Shown here in pieces: positions 1 through 10,485 of a stretch of 64,000 nucleotides of DNA. Within the stretch, counting starts at the first letter, position 1, and the number at the start of each line of letters is the position of its first letter. Source of the stretch: Siphonodentalium dalli. Taxonomy: Eukaryota > Mollusca > Scaphopoda > Gadilida > Siphonodentaliidae. Position numbers and translations under genes: made by a program. The notes under the pieces are model-generated. The model saw only the letters and a list, made by a program, of their open reading frames with translations, was not told the DNA's origin and made no database searches. The stretch is taken from the NCBI GenBank assembly GCA_032622095.1, contig CP136068.1:148813365-148877364 (forward strand), written 5' to 3'.

Positions 1-318
1 TAAATGAAGATCTAACGAAAGCGAGAGCCAGTATATTTAAGAGGACCAGGGTGCTCAAAAAAGAATAACAAATTCATGTCACCTGGACCCATGACTGCGT
101 CGTTTTCGTTAAGATCGACGAAGACAGCATCCCAAATGAGGGTAACAACCCAGGCCCAGGTAGCCGAACTTGAGGATACCCTGTCCTAATTCAGCATTAT
201 TGCTGAATTAACTTCACTTTGAGACCTAGTTGTCTCAAATTTGGTTATAGCACTTGGTTTTTGTGTATATACATACCCACTCTGAATGTGTAGACCGGTG
301 GCACTGTCTTAAACATTT
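1..318. other. No gene seen
   Basis: I see no coding region, RNA gene or clear repeat here. Short open frames have no protein-like composition. Confidence 0.4.
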
Positions 319-608
319 CATCCATAGTAAATGCAAGTTGATCCTCCAGCAATTACTTTCCCAATAAGTAATATTCCATGATCTTGTAACTGAATTGTTT
401 CTAACTCTCCCTTGACTAAACACCATACCATGAATATATAATATCTCTGTAATGTAACTAATTCATCCATAGTTATGCAAGTTGATCCTCCAGCAATTAC
501 TTTCCGAATAGGTGATATTCCATTATTTTTTAAACTGAATTGTTTCTAAACTCCCTTGACTAAACACCATACCATGAATATATAATATCTCTGTAATATA
601 ACTAATTC
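319..608. repeat. Two-copy tandem duplication, unit about 145-148 bp
   Basis: The unit begins with CATCCATAGT and contains GCAAGTTGATCCTCCAGCAA and CACCATACCATGAATATATA. It occurs twice in direct order, 319 to about 463 and about 464 to 608, with only scattered substitutions and small indels. The high identity suggests a recent local duplication. No coding potential is apparent. Confidence 0.85.
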
Positions 609-1555
609 AAGAACAGTCAGTAACACACTGTGTGCCTTTAAGCATGACGTCCAGTGTCCAGTCATAAAGTCAGTGTAGCTTATCGCCGTCAGTTGTAAGT
701 TGTAACAAACTCGGCTGAGTAATATGGAACAAGGCGGACAAACACCACTGAACCAAACTACTTCTATTCATCTTAAGCATGACCCACTTGTTGCCCCATA
801 ACTAGATCACTCACACGTGAATTTCGGAGCATGCCCGACGTCCACTATTAGCGAGCATTGACTGAGGTATAGCTATAGACATACGTCACAGGTCGAAACT
901 AGGTTATTGTCCACGTGTCCGGCTGCCTGGATCGGGGTGTTGGATGCTTTGGTAGCGACGTATGTATGTATTGACATTATACGAAATAAATTATATATTT
1001 AATTAAATGTTTATTTTCGTACAACATGTACACGCAAAGCCCACCATTGTGATTGGTTATAAATACATCGGTAAATAGATCCGGGAAGCTTTTGGGTGAC
1101 TCCTTCCAACTTTCGATCATTGTCTTCTGTGAAGGAGTCCACTACACAGGGGCGTGACCATTTCTGCACCAATTTAGGGAGGGTGAGGTCTTCACCTCAC
1201 CTAATATCTTCCTCTCCTTACATATATATATTATTTGCTCTCTCCTCGACATACAACCCTCTGCCCCCATATTTGAGACAATGCAATTATCTGGTCCTCG
1301 CTTGTCGTGTATTGACTTGTATTGAGGGGTGGGGATTCTAAATTTTAATTATAATTTTTTTTTTTCTTCTTCTCTTCTTCTCTCTCTTCCTAATGATTAA
1401 TACACGCAATTTAGTAGTAGCACACTGTTTTGGGTGCCCGATGTACTTATATACTCTTGACCTACTGGTGTGGCTAACGGGGTATGTGTAACACGAATGT
1501 CGAAATTGATATTCCTATTTGTATGTATGTCTGTCATAGTCTGTATGTGTATATG
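609..1555. other. Non-coding stretch with a pyrimidine-rich tract
   Basis: No gene is recognisable. A T/C-rich tract (poly-T followed by CTTCTTCTCTTCTTC runs) lies at about 1357-1391. The open frames here are short and low in complexity. Confidence 0.4.
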
Positions 1556-1690
1556 ACACACACATGTGCATGTGCACGCTGTGTATACATATGTATATGT
1601 GTGTGTATATATGTGTATACAGCTATATACATGTGTATATGTATATGTGTGTGTATATATGTGTATACAGCTATATACATGTGTTCCTAT
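1556..1690. repeat. GT/TA microsatellite with an internal duplication
   Basis: Alternating GT, AT and TA runs dominate. A segment ending GTGTATACAGCTATATACATG is present twice in direct order about 55 bp apart. Open frames on both strands here are products of the simple repeat and not genes. Confidence 0.85.
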
Positions 1691-1699
1691 GTAGGGCAA

Positions 1700-2500
1700 A
1701 CTGAACCCGCTGCTGTACCTGTCAATGAATATCTACTTCTAAAAGCTAGCGTTGGTCGTGAATCGTAGCACGTCTAACAGACTTCGTTTGGTTTTGTTTC
1801 CTTTTGCTTCTTGATTTGAACTCAAAGTTAATACGGGATCTGGATACGGATTCTGATCCAAACGAAATTAAACTCAAGTAGTTGTGGATAACTCTTGTTG
1901 AATTCCCTGATGAATCGAATTTGTTAAATTTTAAATAGAACCCGCATTCAGCTGTTTAGATTTAAATTTGAACATGCTATTGTACCTGCAACAGTGGCTG
2001 GTTCAGAATCTAAATATCCAGGACTCGTGCTTGTACATCAACTTTTAATCTCAACTTGGATTCATATATTTTGGACTCTGATCCAACTTGAACTAAATTT
2101 GAGCAGTTTTATGTATTATTATACTTTTCACTTGACTAATCTAATAATCCAATTTAACCTGATCTTAATTATACCTGGCTATGAATAATTATCATATATT
2201 TATTTCTCCAATTCTGTCTTGAATCTAATTGACTGGATTTAGAATCTTCAGTTGTCTTTTCACTTGTATATTCTTTTCCTTGCGTTAATAATCAGTCCTT
2301 GGCACTGACTTCTAAAGGCTCACAATGAGCATAAAACATTTCCTTCCCGATATCATAACAACACTGCCTTTTTCGTACATATACTTATGAGAGCCTGGTC
2401 TTGTTTCCGTCCCAAATTCCTACACTTGACAGTGGTATGTGGGACTCAAACGACTCCATGCTCCCTCACAAATCAGCAACATATTTCCTTTCCTGGTTGT
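1700..2500. other. AT-rich stretch upstream of the LINE
   Basis: No gene is recognisable. The 5' end of the downstream LINE was not located and may lie within or just after this stretch. Two short motifs recur (GATCCAACTTGAACTAAAT-like, AACTCAAG), but no structured repeat is evident. Confidence 0.3.
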
Positions 2501-2518
2501 AACTAAAGCCGCGTTTAG

Positions 2519-2830
2519 ATGTTTCGACAGATGAGTTTCCTGTTGTATATATGTTTTGTTTTGTGTCATATAACTTATTATACTTCTTTCATAACTTGTA
2601 CCACTGCTTCTATTCTTATCTGTGCTAGCACCCACAACCGATTTGTTGTGTCGCATGCCCATCTACGTACACCTGAACAAAATAATATGAATGTCCAAAG
2701 CCTAGTCAAATCAACTGAACAGAAATTATCAAACATAAAACTTCCATGGGAATTTCGTAACCAGATTGAGCCAATCTACTTGCCTGAACAAACTTACCTA
2801 TTATACCTAACTCATTCTCTAAATGATTGA
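2519..2830 (+). CDS. Unrecognised 103-codon frame upstream of LINE ORF2
   Basis: An open frame of 103 codons ends 8 bases inside the next frame (2823). It starts with a hydrophobic, Cys-containing stretch (residues ~5-35), followed by a polar segment. No ORF1 hallmark such as a CCHC knuckle, RRM or esterase motif is visible. It could be a remnant of the LINE ORF1 or 5' UTR read by chance. Position and overlap are the only support. Confidence 0.25.
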   Translation: MFRQMSFLLYICFVLCHITYYTSFITCTTASILICASTHNRFVVSHAHLRTPEQNNMNVQSLVKSTEQKLSNIKLPWEFRNQIEPIYLPEQTYLLYLTHSLND

Positions 2831-4678
2831 TATCTCACAATATAGAGCAAGTATTGGTTCTTTCTTCTGCTATGCCGCCAGACCGCACCGGAATAAATGT
2901 TTTGACAGACAATCTTCGCTTTATTGCGTTTTATACATCTCTCTGAGAATCAAAGGGCTGAGTTGCAATTTATCTTGCAGAATAACCCTTCTTATCCATG
3001 TTATGTTTGGCAACTTTCTTCCAGAAAATATTCTTGGCAATTTTGAAACTTTGACGACCCATAACAATATCTTCAGCACGCTGTCGTCTGTGGACAGGGA
3101 TTACCCCCCGATCATCAATCGTACCTGTACACTTGAATATTTTTCCATATATACTGCGTTTATGTCTGCATTGTCTTTAATTACTATACTAATTCTGTTA
3201 TTAATTGGATGTGCCGAACGTAATCCAGGTCCACGTGACGACGGCATGGCTTTCCTTTTGTTAAACCCACAACGTATAAGGAACAAACTAGATACGATAT
3301 CGGTTGAAATGAACGATTTTGATGTGTGCATGTTCACAGAAACTTGGCTTAGTCCATCTGTTGATAACACGGATTTATTTGTTGAAGGTTTTAACGACGT
3401 TGTGAAAAATGATAGAACAGACAGGGTAGGGGGTGGGGTGGCTATTTATGTTAGAGATACCATTGCATTCAAATTTCGTGATGACTTATCTACCCCCAAC
3501 CTGGAATCTGTATGGGTTGAGCTCATAAAGCCTCATCATATTCTAGTAGGTTGCTTTTATCGACCACCGAATTCTCTTACTTCTGACTGGGACGATATTG
3601 AAAAATCGATTGGTGTCGCACGAGATAGTGGTTTTGAGATGATAATAGCAGGAGATTTTAACGAAGATCAGAAACCGAATTTCCATGGACATATTAATGA
3701 TATTTGTAGCGCGTGTGGCGTAAACAGATCATAAAATCACCTACCCATTTCTCTGAGAGTTCGAAAACAACACTAGACCTTTACCTAGTAAGTAACCCAA
3801 AATCTATCATATCTTGGAAGGTATTAGATCCATTTTACTCGGACATGAAACGATACCATTGTCCGGTTAGAATTGACCTTAATTATTCACACACTAGACA
3901 GAAAAACTCTCTCGGACGTATTGTGTGGAATTACAACATGGCTGATTTTGAATCGATGAATAATGCATTTTACGATTGGAACCGCTCTGGTGAACTCGAC
4001 TCTTTGACCACAGACTATTTAGCTGAAGCTGTAACTACCAAAATTATCTCGACGGCAACTTCTTTCATACCACACAAGAACGCAACTATTCGTAAAGGGT
4101 GTCCCCCGTGGTTGACATGCAACATCCGCAAATTAATTCGTGAGCGCAGAAGGCTTCATAATAAAGCAAAACGAATTGACTCTCCTCTCGACTGGGCGAA
4201 CTATAGGACAAAGCGAAATGAGGTCATATCAGTGATCAGGAAATCAAAAAGAGAACATAATTCCAAATTAGAAAAAAAACTAAATGATAACGCATGTGAC
4301 GCTTCGACGTGGTGGAAAACACTTCAAAGATTATTGTTTTCCCCGAGGGCACAAAGTATCCCGCCGATAACTGATGGAACAAATATATACGTATCTCCCC
4401 ATGACAAAGCAACCTGCTTTAATGACTATTTCTGTAGCATAACATCTGTAAATGATGATGGTGCTACTCTTCCCCCCAGATCTTTTGACACATGGAGACA
4501 AACTCTTTCTGAAATAAATTTAACCGCTGATGATCTGCGAGAGGCCCTCAAATCGGTCAACCCGACGAAAGCTTCAGGGCCCGACCAAGTACATCCCAAA
4601 ATATTAAAACAGTGTGCTGACTCATTATGTTATCCCCTCACTAATATATTCAACCGCTATATCAACGAATCCTATTTA
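2823..4678 (+). pseudogene. LINE ORF2 part 1: APE endonuclease and start of reverse transcriptase
   Basis: The AP-endonuclease-like domain, which nicks target DNA for target-primed reverse transcription, is clear. It has TETWL near residue 172, GGGVAIYV near 202, FYRPPNS near 245 and IIAGDFNED near 276. The frame shifts near 3715-3735: the first frame stops at 3734, while the domain continues in the next frame with SPTHF, TTLDLYLVSN and a CPVRIDL segment that replaces the usual SDH-x-PV. The RT N-terminus follows, with LREALKSVNPTKASGPDQVHP (the GPD box), and coding is cut at 4678 by the inserted element. The start at 2823 is the first Met, and initiation could be further downstream. Before the endonuclease lie a hydrophobic stretch and a 2A-like NPGP motif (3160-3235), listed separately. 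This is a dead fragment. Confidence 0.9.
3160..3235 (+). other. Hydrophobic segment followed by 2A-like NPGP motif in the LINE ORF2
   Basis: The residues read as a leucine/isoleucine-rich run followed by GCAERNPGP. Known 2A translational-recoding sequences have the core D-x-E-x-N-P-G-P and occur near the N-terminus of some invertebrate CR1-like LINEs. Here E and NPGP are kept but the D position is C, so recoding activity is doubtful. The hydrophobic run also resembles a signal peptide. The motif is seen directly; its function is inferred. Confidence 0.55.
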
Positions 4679-5690
4679 GTCCATGAGCCAGGACCGAGCA
4701 TGGTACCATTTAGGTGGGCAAATTCTATCAACATTTTTCTCAAAGCTTATAAGCTGAAGTTTATCTGAGGGCTGGGGCGCACTGTGGCAGTGTAGCTTAG
4801 TGTGCAAAATTTGTGTTTCCACGGCAACGGAGGGTGTTCTTGGCCAGTGTACAAAATATGCCTATAATGGTTTACAACTAGAACGTTTAATGCAGTAACT
4901 CTATCTTTGCATTGCTATGGGGTGATACCCTTGGTGGGCTTTCTTTTGGCATGAGAGATTTCATCTCTATAGGTCAAGGTCATACACAAATGTCAAGGTC
5001 ATTCACCAAAATATTAGTTTTTTCATATCGGGTCATACATTTTCTACCCACTGATTTTACATATCAGTTTTGAATACGTTATCTTTGCTCCTAAATAATC
5101 TGTATATGCTACATGGGGAACTGCATTATTGTTGAAACCGACATGTCAGTCATGATATATAGGCCTTTAAACTTGGTGACCATTTTCCAAAATGGGTCAA
5201 AATCAGTTATTTCCCCAATACATCATGCTTCTGTGTAGTCCAGGCGATTGGTGCATGGAAATGTAAGAATTACACAAATTATGATAAAAGCATGAAACTT
5301 GCAACATATGTTCCTTGGACCTTACTGGTCATTTTCAGATATAGACCCAATCGAGATTTGGCCCTGCTTAGCAACGGTTGCTAGGCAACTACCCAAAAGT
5401 ATAAAATGCTCATATAAGGAGGCAGTACAGTATTTTATTCAACTTTAGTTCTTTTGAATTGCATATTTGAGGTGTATTTGTGACATAGGATGAATTACAC
5501 AGACTTATGACGTTGTTTCCTATCATAATGTCCATCATAACCGTTGCTATGCAGCTACCCAGACAGTAACATGTATAATCCGCACTCTTCTGGATGGCAT
5601 TTTGGGACCAGCATAGATCGTAGATTTGTCTGAAATACATTGTACATATGCTAATACATCACATAGTGTATATTATATAGAGATGTATAG
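4679..5690 (+). repeat. Left inverted arm of the 8.75-kb element
   Basis: This arm is the reverse complement of 12855-13432 followed by 10040-10485. Matches are imperfect (roughly 75-85% by eye) but continuous, including the outermost 17 bases. Similarity fades near 5690, where CACATAGTGTATATTATAT pairs with the right-arm GTATACAATATACACTACCT region near 10040-10065. Confidence 0.8.
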
Positions 5691-7850
5691 TTTCTGTGGT
5701 TGGAAGGTGTCATTGCGATCGTTCTTAAAGACACGGTTGGCCTTGGCGGTGGGTATCCTGTGAAAATATCTCCACCCTTCAAAAACCGCCACAAACAGAA
5801 AGAACATCACAATGTAGACAGACTTTGTCCGTATACAAATAAGAAATATCGCATAAATAGTATATTATGGTCATATGTTTGACCATTGTTATGTAAACAA
5901 AAGCATAAAAAGTTACTTTTCTGGTGTTTGTTTATATTATGATGGTAAACATAAAGAGCGTTCATTGTTGGTGAATACCTGCTATGGAACTAATAAAGAG
6001 CGTTTATGCCATGTGTGTGTGATTAGCCAGTAGCATTGTGCTGTCTACTGCAACACAATCAGGCTCTTGCTTAGGTAAAATATAGTAAGTCTTTATGATA
6101 ACATGCTGTTTACGCGATGGTCATGGAAAATATGAACGGAACTGTATGCGTTTTACTGTTTTTCTGTTTACGGTGTTTGGAACAAATATGAATATTTTCG
6201 ACAATTAAGGCCGCATGTGCCTTTAAGAGACCAACCCATATTTTTAAATTTCAAAAGCATCAATGATCATAACGCAAGTTGTGGTTGATGAACAAAATTG
6301 ACTATTCTGTCCTATATACATTGAATACTAACATTTATGATGCAAATTGATTAATTGTTACTATTTTAACCACTGACATAATATAATTATTGGATTTTTA
6401 TATCACATATTTGACATCACTATCGGCAAAATTTCACTTTTCAGGTTTGGACCATTTTTTCAAGTAAAATGGAACTATCTTTGGTATCAAAGGTGTTTAT
6501 TGTTTCACTAGGGGATTTCCCGTCTAAAATGACGGGTAAATAAATGTCCTTTGTTACTTACTGGTATTCGCGTGCATGATCAGATTCTTATTTATATTAG
6601 AAATGGAATGGCTTATAGTATGCTTCTCTTGTCACGGCATGGCGGCGTGGGACACTGTATTTCACTAAGAAATGTATCGACCACCCCCGCTTCAGCAGGT
6701 ATGCATGCATGGGCTGTAGCCAGTTGGCTCTAAGGCGGGTTCGTCAGCTGATAGCATTGGCATAATTGAGAATTCCTTATGACGAACAGTATGAATAATT
6801 AACTTTCATTTCCCTATTTAAGTTATATAATCGAACCACTGCACGGGTAGTTCGTGTGCGACATATTGATATACTTTGCAGGTATTGTCTAAGTGGATTA
6901 ATGCCAATAGTTTAGTACGAAAGGTTCTGGTCCTCTGGACGCCTACCAATTATTCAGTTCGAGGGTATTCAGGGCACAACATTAATATTTTAAATAACCC
7001 CCAGTTCTAACGATGATTGAACGTTCGACTCTACAACCCATGAAATTTCACGAAAAAAGCAACGCCCTTACTTATATTCACACTCAACATGATGACAAAT
7101 TAATTTTGCGCCCTTTTCCAATGTTATTGTAGAACGCTTGGAAGTTTCATCTGTACAGTAGCAAAGCAAGTGTGGGTTTGTGTGTGACCTCATATGACGT
7201 CATTTCGACAAAGTTTACGTCATAAAAAATAGTGTCTAATTGAGTGCAAATACGGCGTTTATTGACCATGTTCGATCTCGTGCATTCGTTGACCAATCGG
7301 CGTGAAAGTTGGTGAGTCATCTTCTACGACACAATGTAGGCAGTGGTCCAAATTTGGGCTAAGTTGGACGCATGGTTGAAAAGTGATAAACGCGCCAAAA
7401 GCGTGACCGAGTTATACACACACATTGACACACACAGACGACGGGTTTTGTATATAATATTCTGTCTTAAATATGTCAAACTGATGTTTTTGTAGACAAA
7501 ATAACTCAAGATGGCTTACAAAATGGAAACAAACAAACAAAATTGATTTTCCTCATATATCCAACCATTATTCTCTGCTCCGAAAATGTAGCAAATTGTG
7601 ACACTGTTGAATTGGTTATTAACCATGTTACTTTATCAACTTACAATTAAAATTAATGATTTATTCTGGTTGTCTCATATGAGATATGACAAATTCATTT
7701 TAAAGGAAGCAGTGTGGAATTTTGCCAAAAACGTCTCGGGCCATGTTTTGAACGGAAATGCGCAAAACGGAACTGAGCGAGACCATATTATTTGGCTACT
7801 GTCACACATTAGCATCAACATTGATTGACTTAATACATGGTTTATATCGA
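5691..7850. other. Interior of the 8.75-kb element, left of the satellite
   Basis: No gene is recognisable in about 2.1 kb. Open frames are under 80 codons and show no motif. TAAAGAGCG occurs twice at about 5950-6000. Confidence 0.4.
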
Positions 7851-9700
7851 AATGGCAGTCAGTGAGTGACTGGTGAGGTAGGGGGAATAGTTGTACTAGG
7901 AGTGGCTATATGGTGATGGGGTCCACAGTGAGAAGATAGGAATACGTGTATAAGGAGTGGTCATGTGCGAGGTGAATATGTATACATGGAGTGGCTATAT
8001 GTTAATTGAAGTGGTGTGTGTGTGTAACCCAAATGTCGCTACACAGTTATCTGTGTTGTTTATGTATATATGGAGTGACTGTATGGTCATGTCTGGGATG
8101 CACATGTGTACCTTGGGTGGCTGTATTGTCATGTCTGGGGTATATGTATACATATGTTGGCGCTGTATGATCACGGGTGGGGTGTATTGACAAATAGGGT
8201 AAAGTGTATAGGTGTACATGGAATGACTGTATGGTCATGATTGTTGAAGTGTATATGCATACCTGTACAGCTGGTTGGTCATTGGCTGGCATGTGAGTAT
8301 ATATGAAGTGACATTGTGTTATGGATGTATATGGCATGTCTATGATTTGTTCTGTTACTGATATATTGTCATTGGTGGGTGTATATGTATACAGGGAGTA
8401 GATGTATGATCACGGCTGGTGTTTATGAGTATACAGCGAGTGGCTGAATTGTCATGGGTGATGTGTATAAGTAAATCTGGGGTTTACAAATGGCCATGTG
8501 TTAGGGGTATTGGTATATACATTCAATTGTAGGGTGTATATGTACACCTGGAGTGAATCTATGGACAAGTGTGGGGTGTATATGTAAATCGTGAGTGGCT
8601 ATATGGCCATGTGTATGACAAATATGTATACAGGGAGTGACCATATCCATATGGCCAATGGCGGAGTGAATATGTATCCAAGGTGTGACTGTGTGTCCAC
8701 AACTGTGGTGTATGAGTATACGGTGTTTGGCTGAATTATCATGGGTAATCTGAAAATGCAAGTATGGAGTGCATGGATGGCCGTGTTTACAGGGTATAAG
8801 TATATATTGAAATGCTGTATCACCACGGGTGTGGCGAATAAGTAGATGTATACAACGAGTGACCGTATGGCCAAATTGTGGAGTGAATAGGTATACACGG
8901 AGTAACTGTACGGTGATACATTTGATATCTGATTGTCATGGGTGAGGTGTATATTCAAGCCTTGATTGTGTGAATGGCCGAGTGTGCGGGGTATTGGTAT
9001 ATTAGAAGGGCTGTATGGCCATTGGTGGGGTTTATATATATATACTTGGAGTGACTCTATGGTTATGGGTGTGGTGTATATGTATATCTTTAATGGCTAA
9101 ATGGCCATGTGTGTGGTATACTAGGTATACAGGGAATAACCTTGAGCCAATGGTGGAGTGAATAGGTATACAAGGAGTGATAGTGTGGTAATACATTTGG
9201 TGTACGATTGTCATGGGTGAGGTGTATATTCAAATCCGGAGTGTATGAATGCCGAGTGTGTGGGGTATTGGTATATATAGGACTGTATGGCCATAGGGCA
9301 TGGGTTGTATATGCACACTTGGAATGAATATATGGTTATGTGTGTGGTGTATATGTATATCTTGAGTGGCTATATGGCCATGGGTGTGGCGACTATGTAT
9401 ACATGGAGTGACTGTATGGCCAATGGTGGTGTGAACGGGCATGCAAAGTGTGACTGTATGTGGTGCATGCTTGTCATGGGTGAGGTTCGTATTCAAGTCT
9501 GGAGTGCATGAATGGTCGAGTGTGCAGTGTAATGGAATATACAGAAGGGTTTTGTGGCCATTGGCGATGTGTATACTATTTACACATGGAGTGACTCTGG
9601 TCAGGAGTGGGGTGTATATGTATAGTTTGAGTGGTTATATGGTCATGTGTGTGGCCAATATGTATACACGCTCATTCTTTGGTCATGTCCTGACTCACCA
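7850..9700. repeat. Degenerate satellite, basic unit about 43 bp with higher-order period near 265-275 bp
   Basis: Variants of TGGAGTGACTGTATGGCCATG followed by GGGTGTGGTGTATATGTATAC recur throughout. Adjacent starts at 8071, 8114 and 8156 give a spacing of about 43 bp. A longer composite motif containing GTATATTCAAG..GGAGTG..GAATGG..GAGTGTG recurs near 8946, 9220 and 9484, giving a higher-order period of about 265-275 bp. Overlapping open frames on both strands (Tyr/Thr/His/Ile-rich) are artefacts of the repeat. Confidence 0.9.
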
Positions 9701-10039
9701 GGCATAAATAATTCTAAGTCCAATAATCTTCATTGGAATCAGCTGAAAAAATGTAGTTTACATGAAATATTTGCAATTTTGTAAATATGACCACATATTG
9801 TCAGTTGGATTATTTTAGTGGGTTATAGTTACCTAGGAACCATTGCTAAAGAGACAATGAATGTCTGCGATGAAAACCATATAACTATCGATTCCGTGGT
9901 AGTACACATAGTGTTAAGTATTTTCGCCAGGCGTTTAGTGATTTACAAAGTGTAATGACTACTGAAGATTTATGAATTTTTTTTAGGGTGGGTCCCTAGC
10001 AGTGGGTTACCACCTGCTATCCCTAGTAAATCTATATCC
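9701..10039. other. Interior of the 8.75-kb element, right of the satellite
   Basis: No gene or clear repeat is seen. GGTTCCTAGGTAACTATAACC-like sequence (reverse strand near 9830) resembles the arm's 'GTAGTTGCCTAGCAACC' box, suggesting older internal duplication of that box. Confidence 0.35.
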
Positions 10040-10485
10040 GTATACAATATACACTACCTAATGTGTGGGCAATGTTATATGTCATGTAGACTAACTTGGT
10101 GTGAGGTTTAGCCTCGACACGTCACCGAGAAGGCCTCAACATGTCACTGAGAAGAGTAAAAAACATACATTTTCTTGTTCGGGTAGTTGCATAGCAATGG
10201 TTGTTATGGACAACATGATATAAAATGATGTCATAAACCATTGCAGGTTATCATACAACTAAATTTCCAATAAACTACTATAGTTTAAATGTTGTAAACC
10301 ATCCCCATAACATACATTTTATTATTTCGGGTAGTTGCCTAGCAACCGTTGCTGAGGAGAGTCCCATCTAGATGGGCCCTGTATCTGAAAATGATCAGTA
10401 TGGTACAAGGAACATAATTATGTGCCATGTTTCATGCTTTTATCATAATTTGTGTAATTTTGACACCAAGCGCCCGGACTAGTGT
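10040..10485 (-). repeat. Inner part of the right inverted arm
   Basis: Reverse complement of about 5225-5690. The clearest match is the segment with GGTAGTTGCCTAGCAACCGT through TCATGCTTTTATCATAATTTGTGTAATTT, which pairs with 5260-5400. It ends at GGACTAGTGTA, where the nested foldback begins. Confidence 0.8.

Noticed and set aside
1397-1768. Overlapping 94-100-codon open frames on both strands
   Set aside because: They are translations of the GT/TA microsatellite (Thr/His/Tyr or Cys/Ile/Tyr strings), not genes.
7957-9707. Many open frames on both strands across the satellite
   Set aside because: Repeat artefacts; periodic residues mirror the ~43-bp unit and both strands are open.
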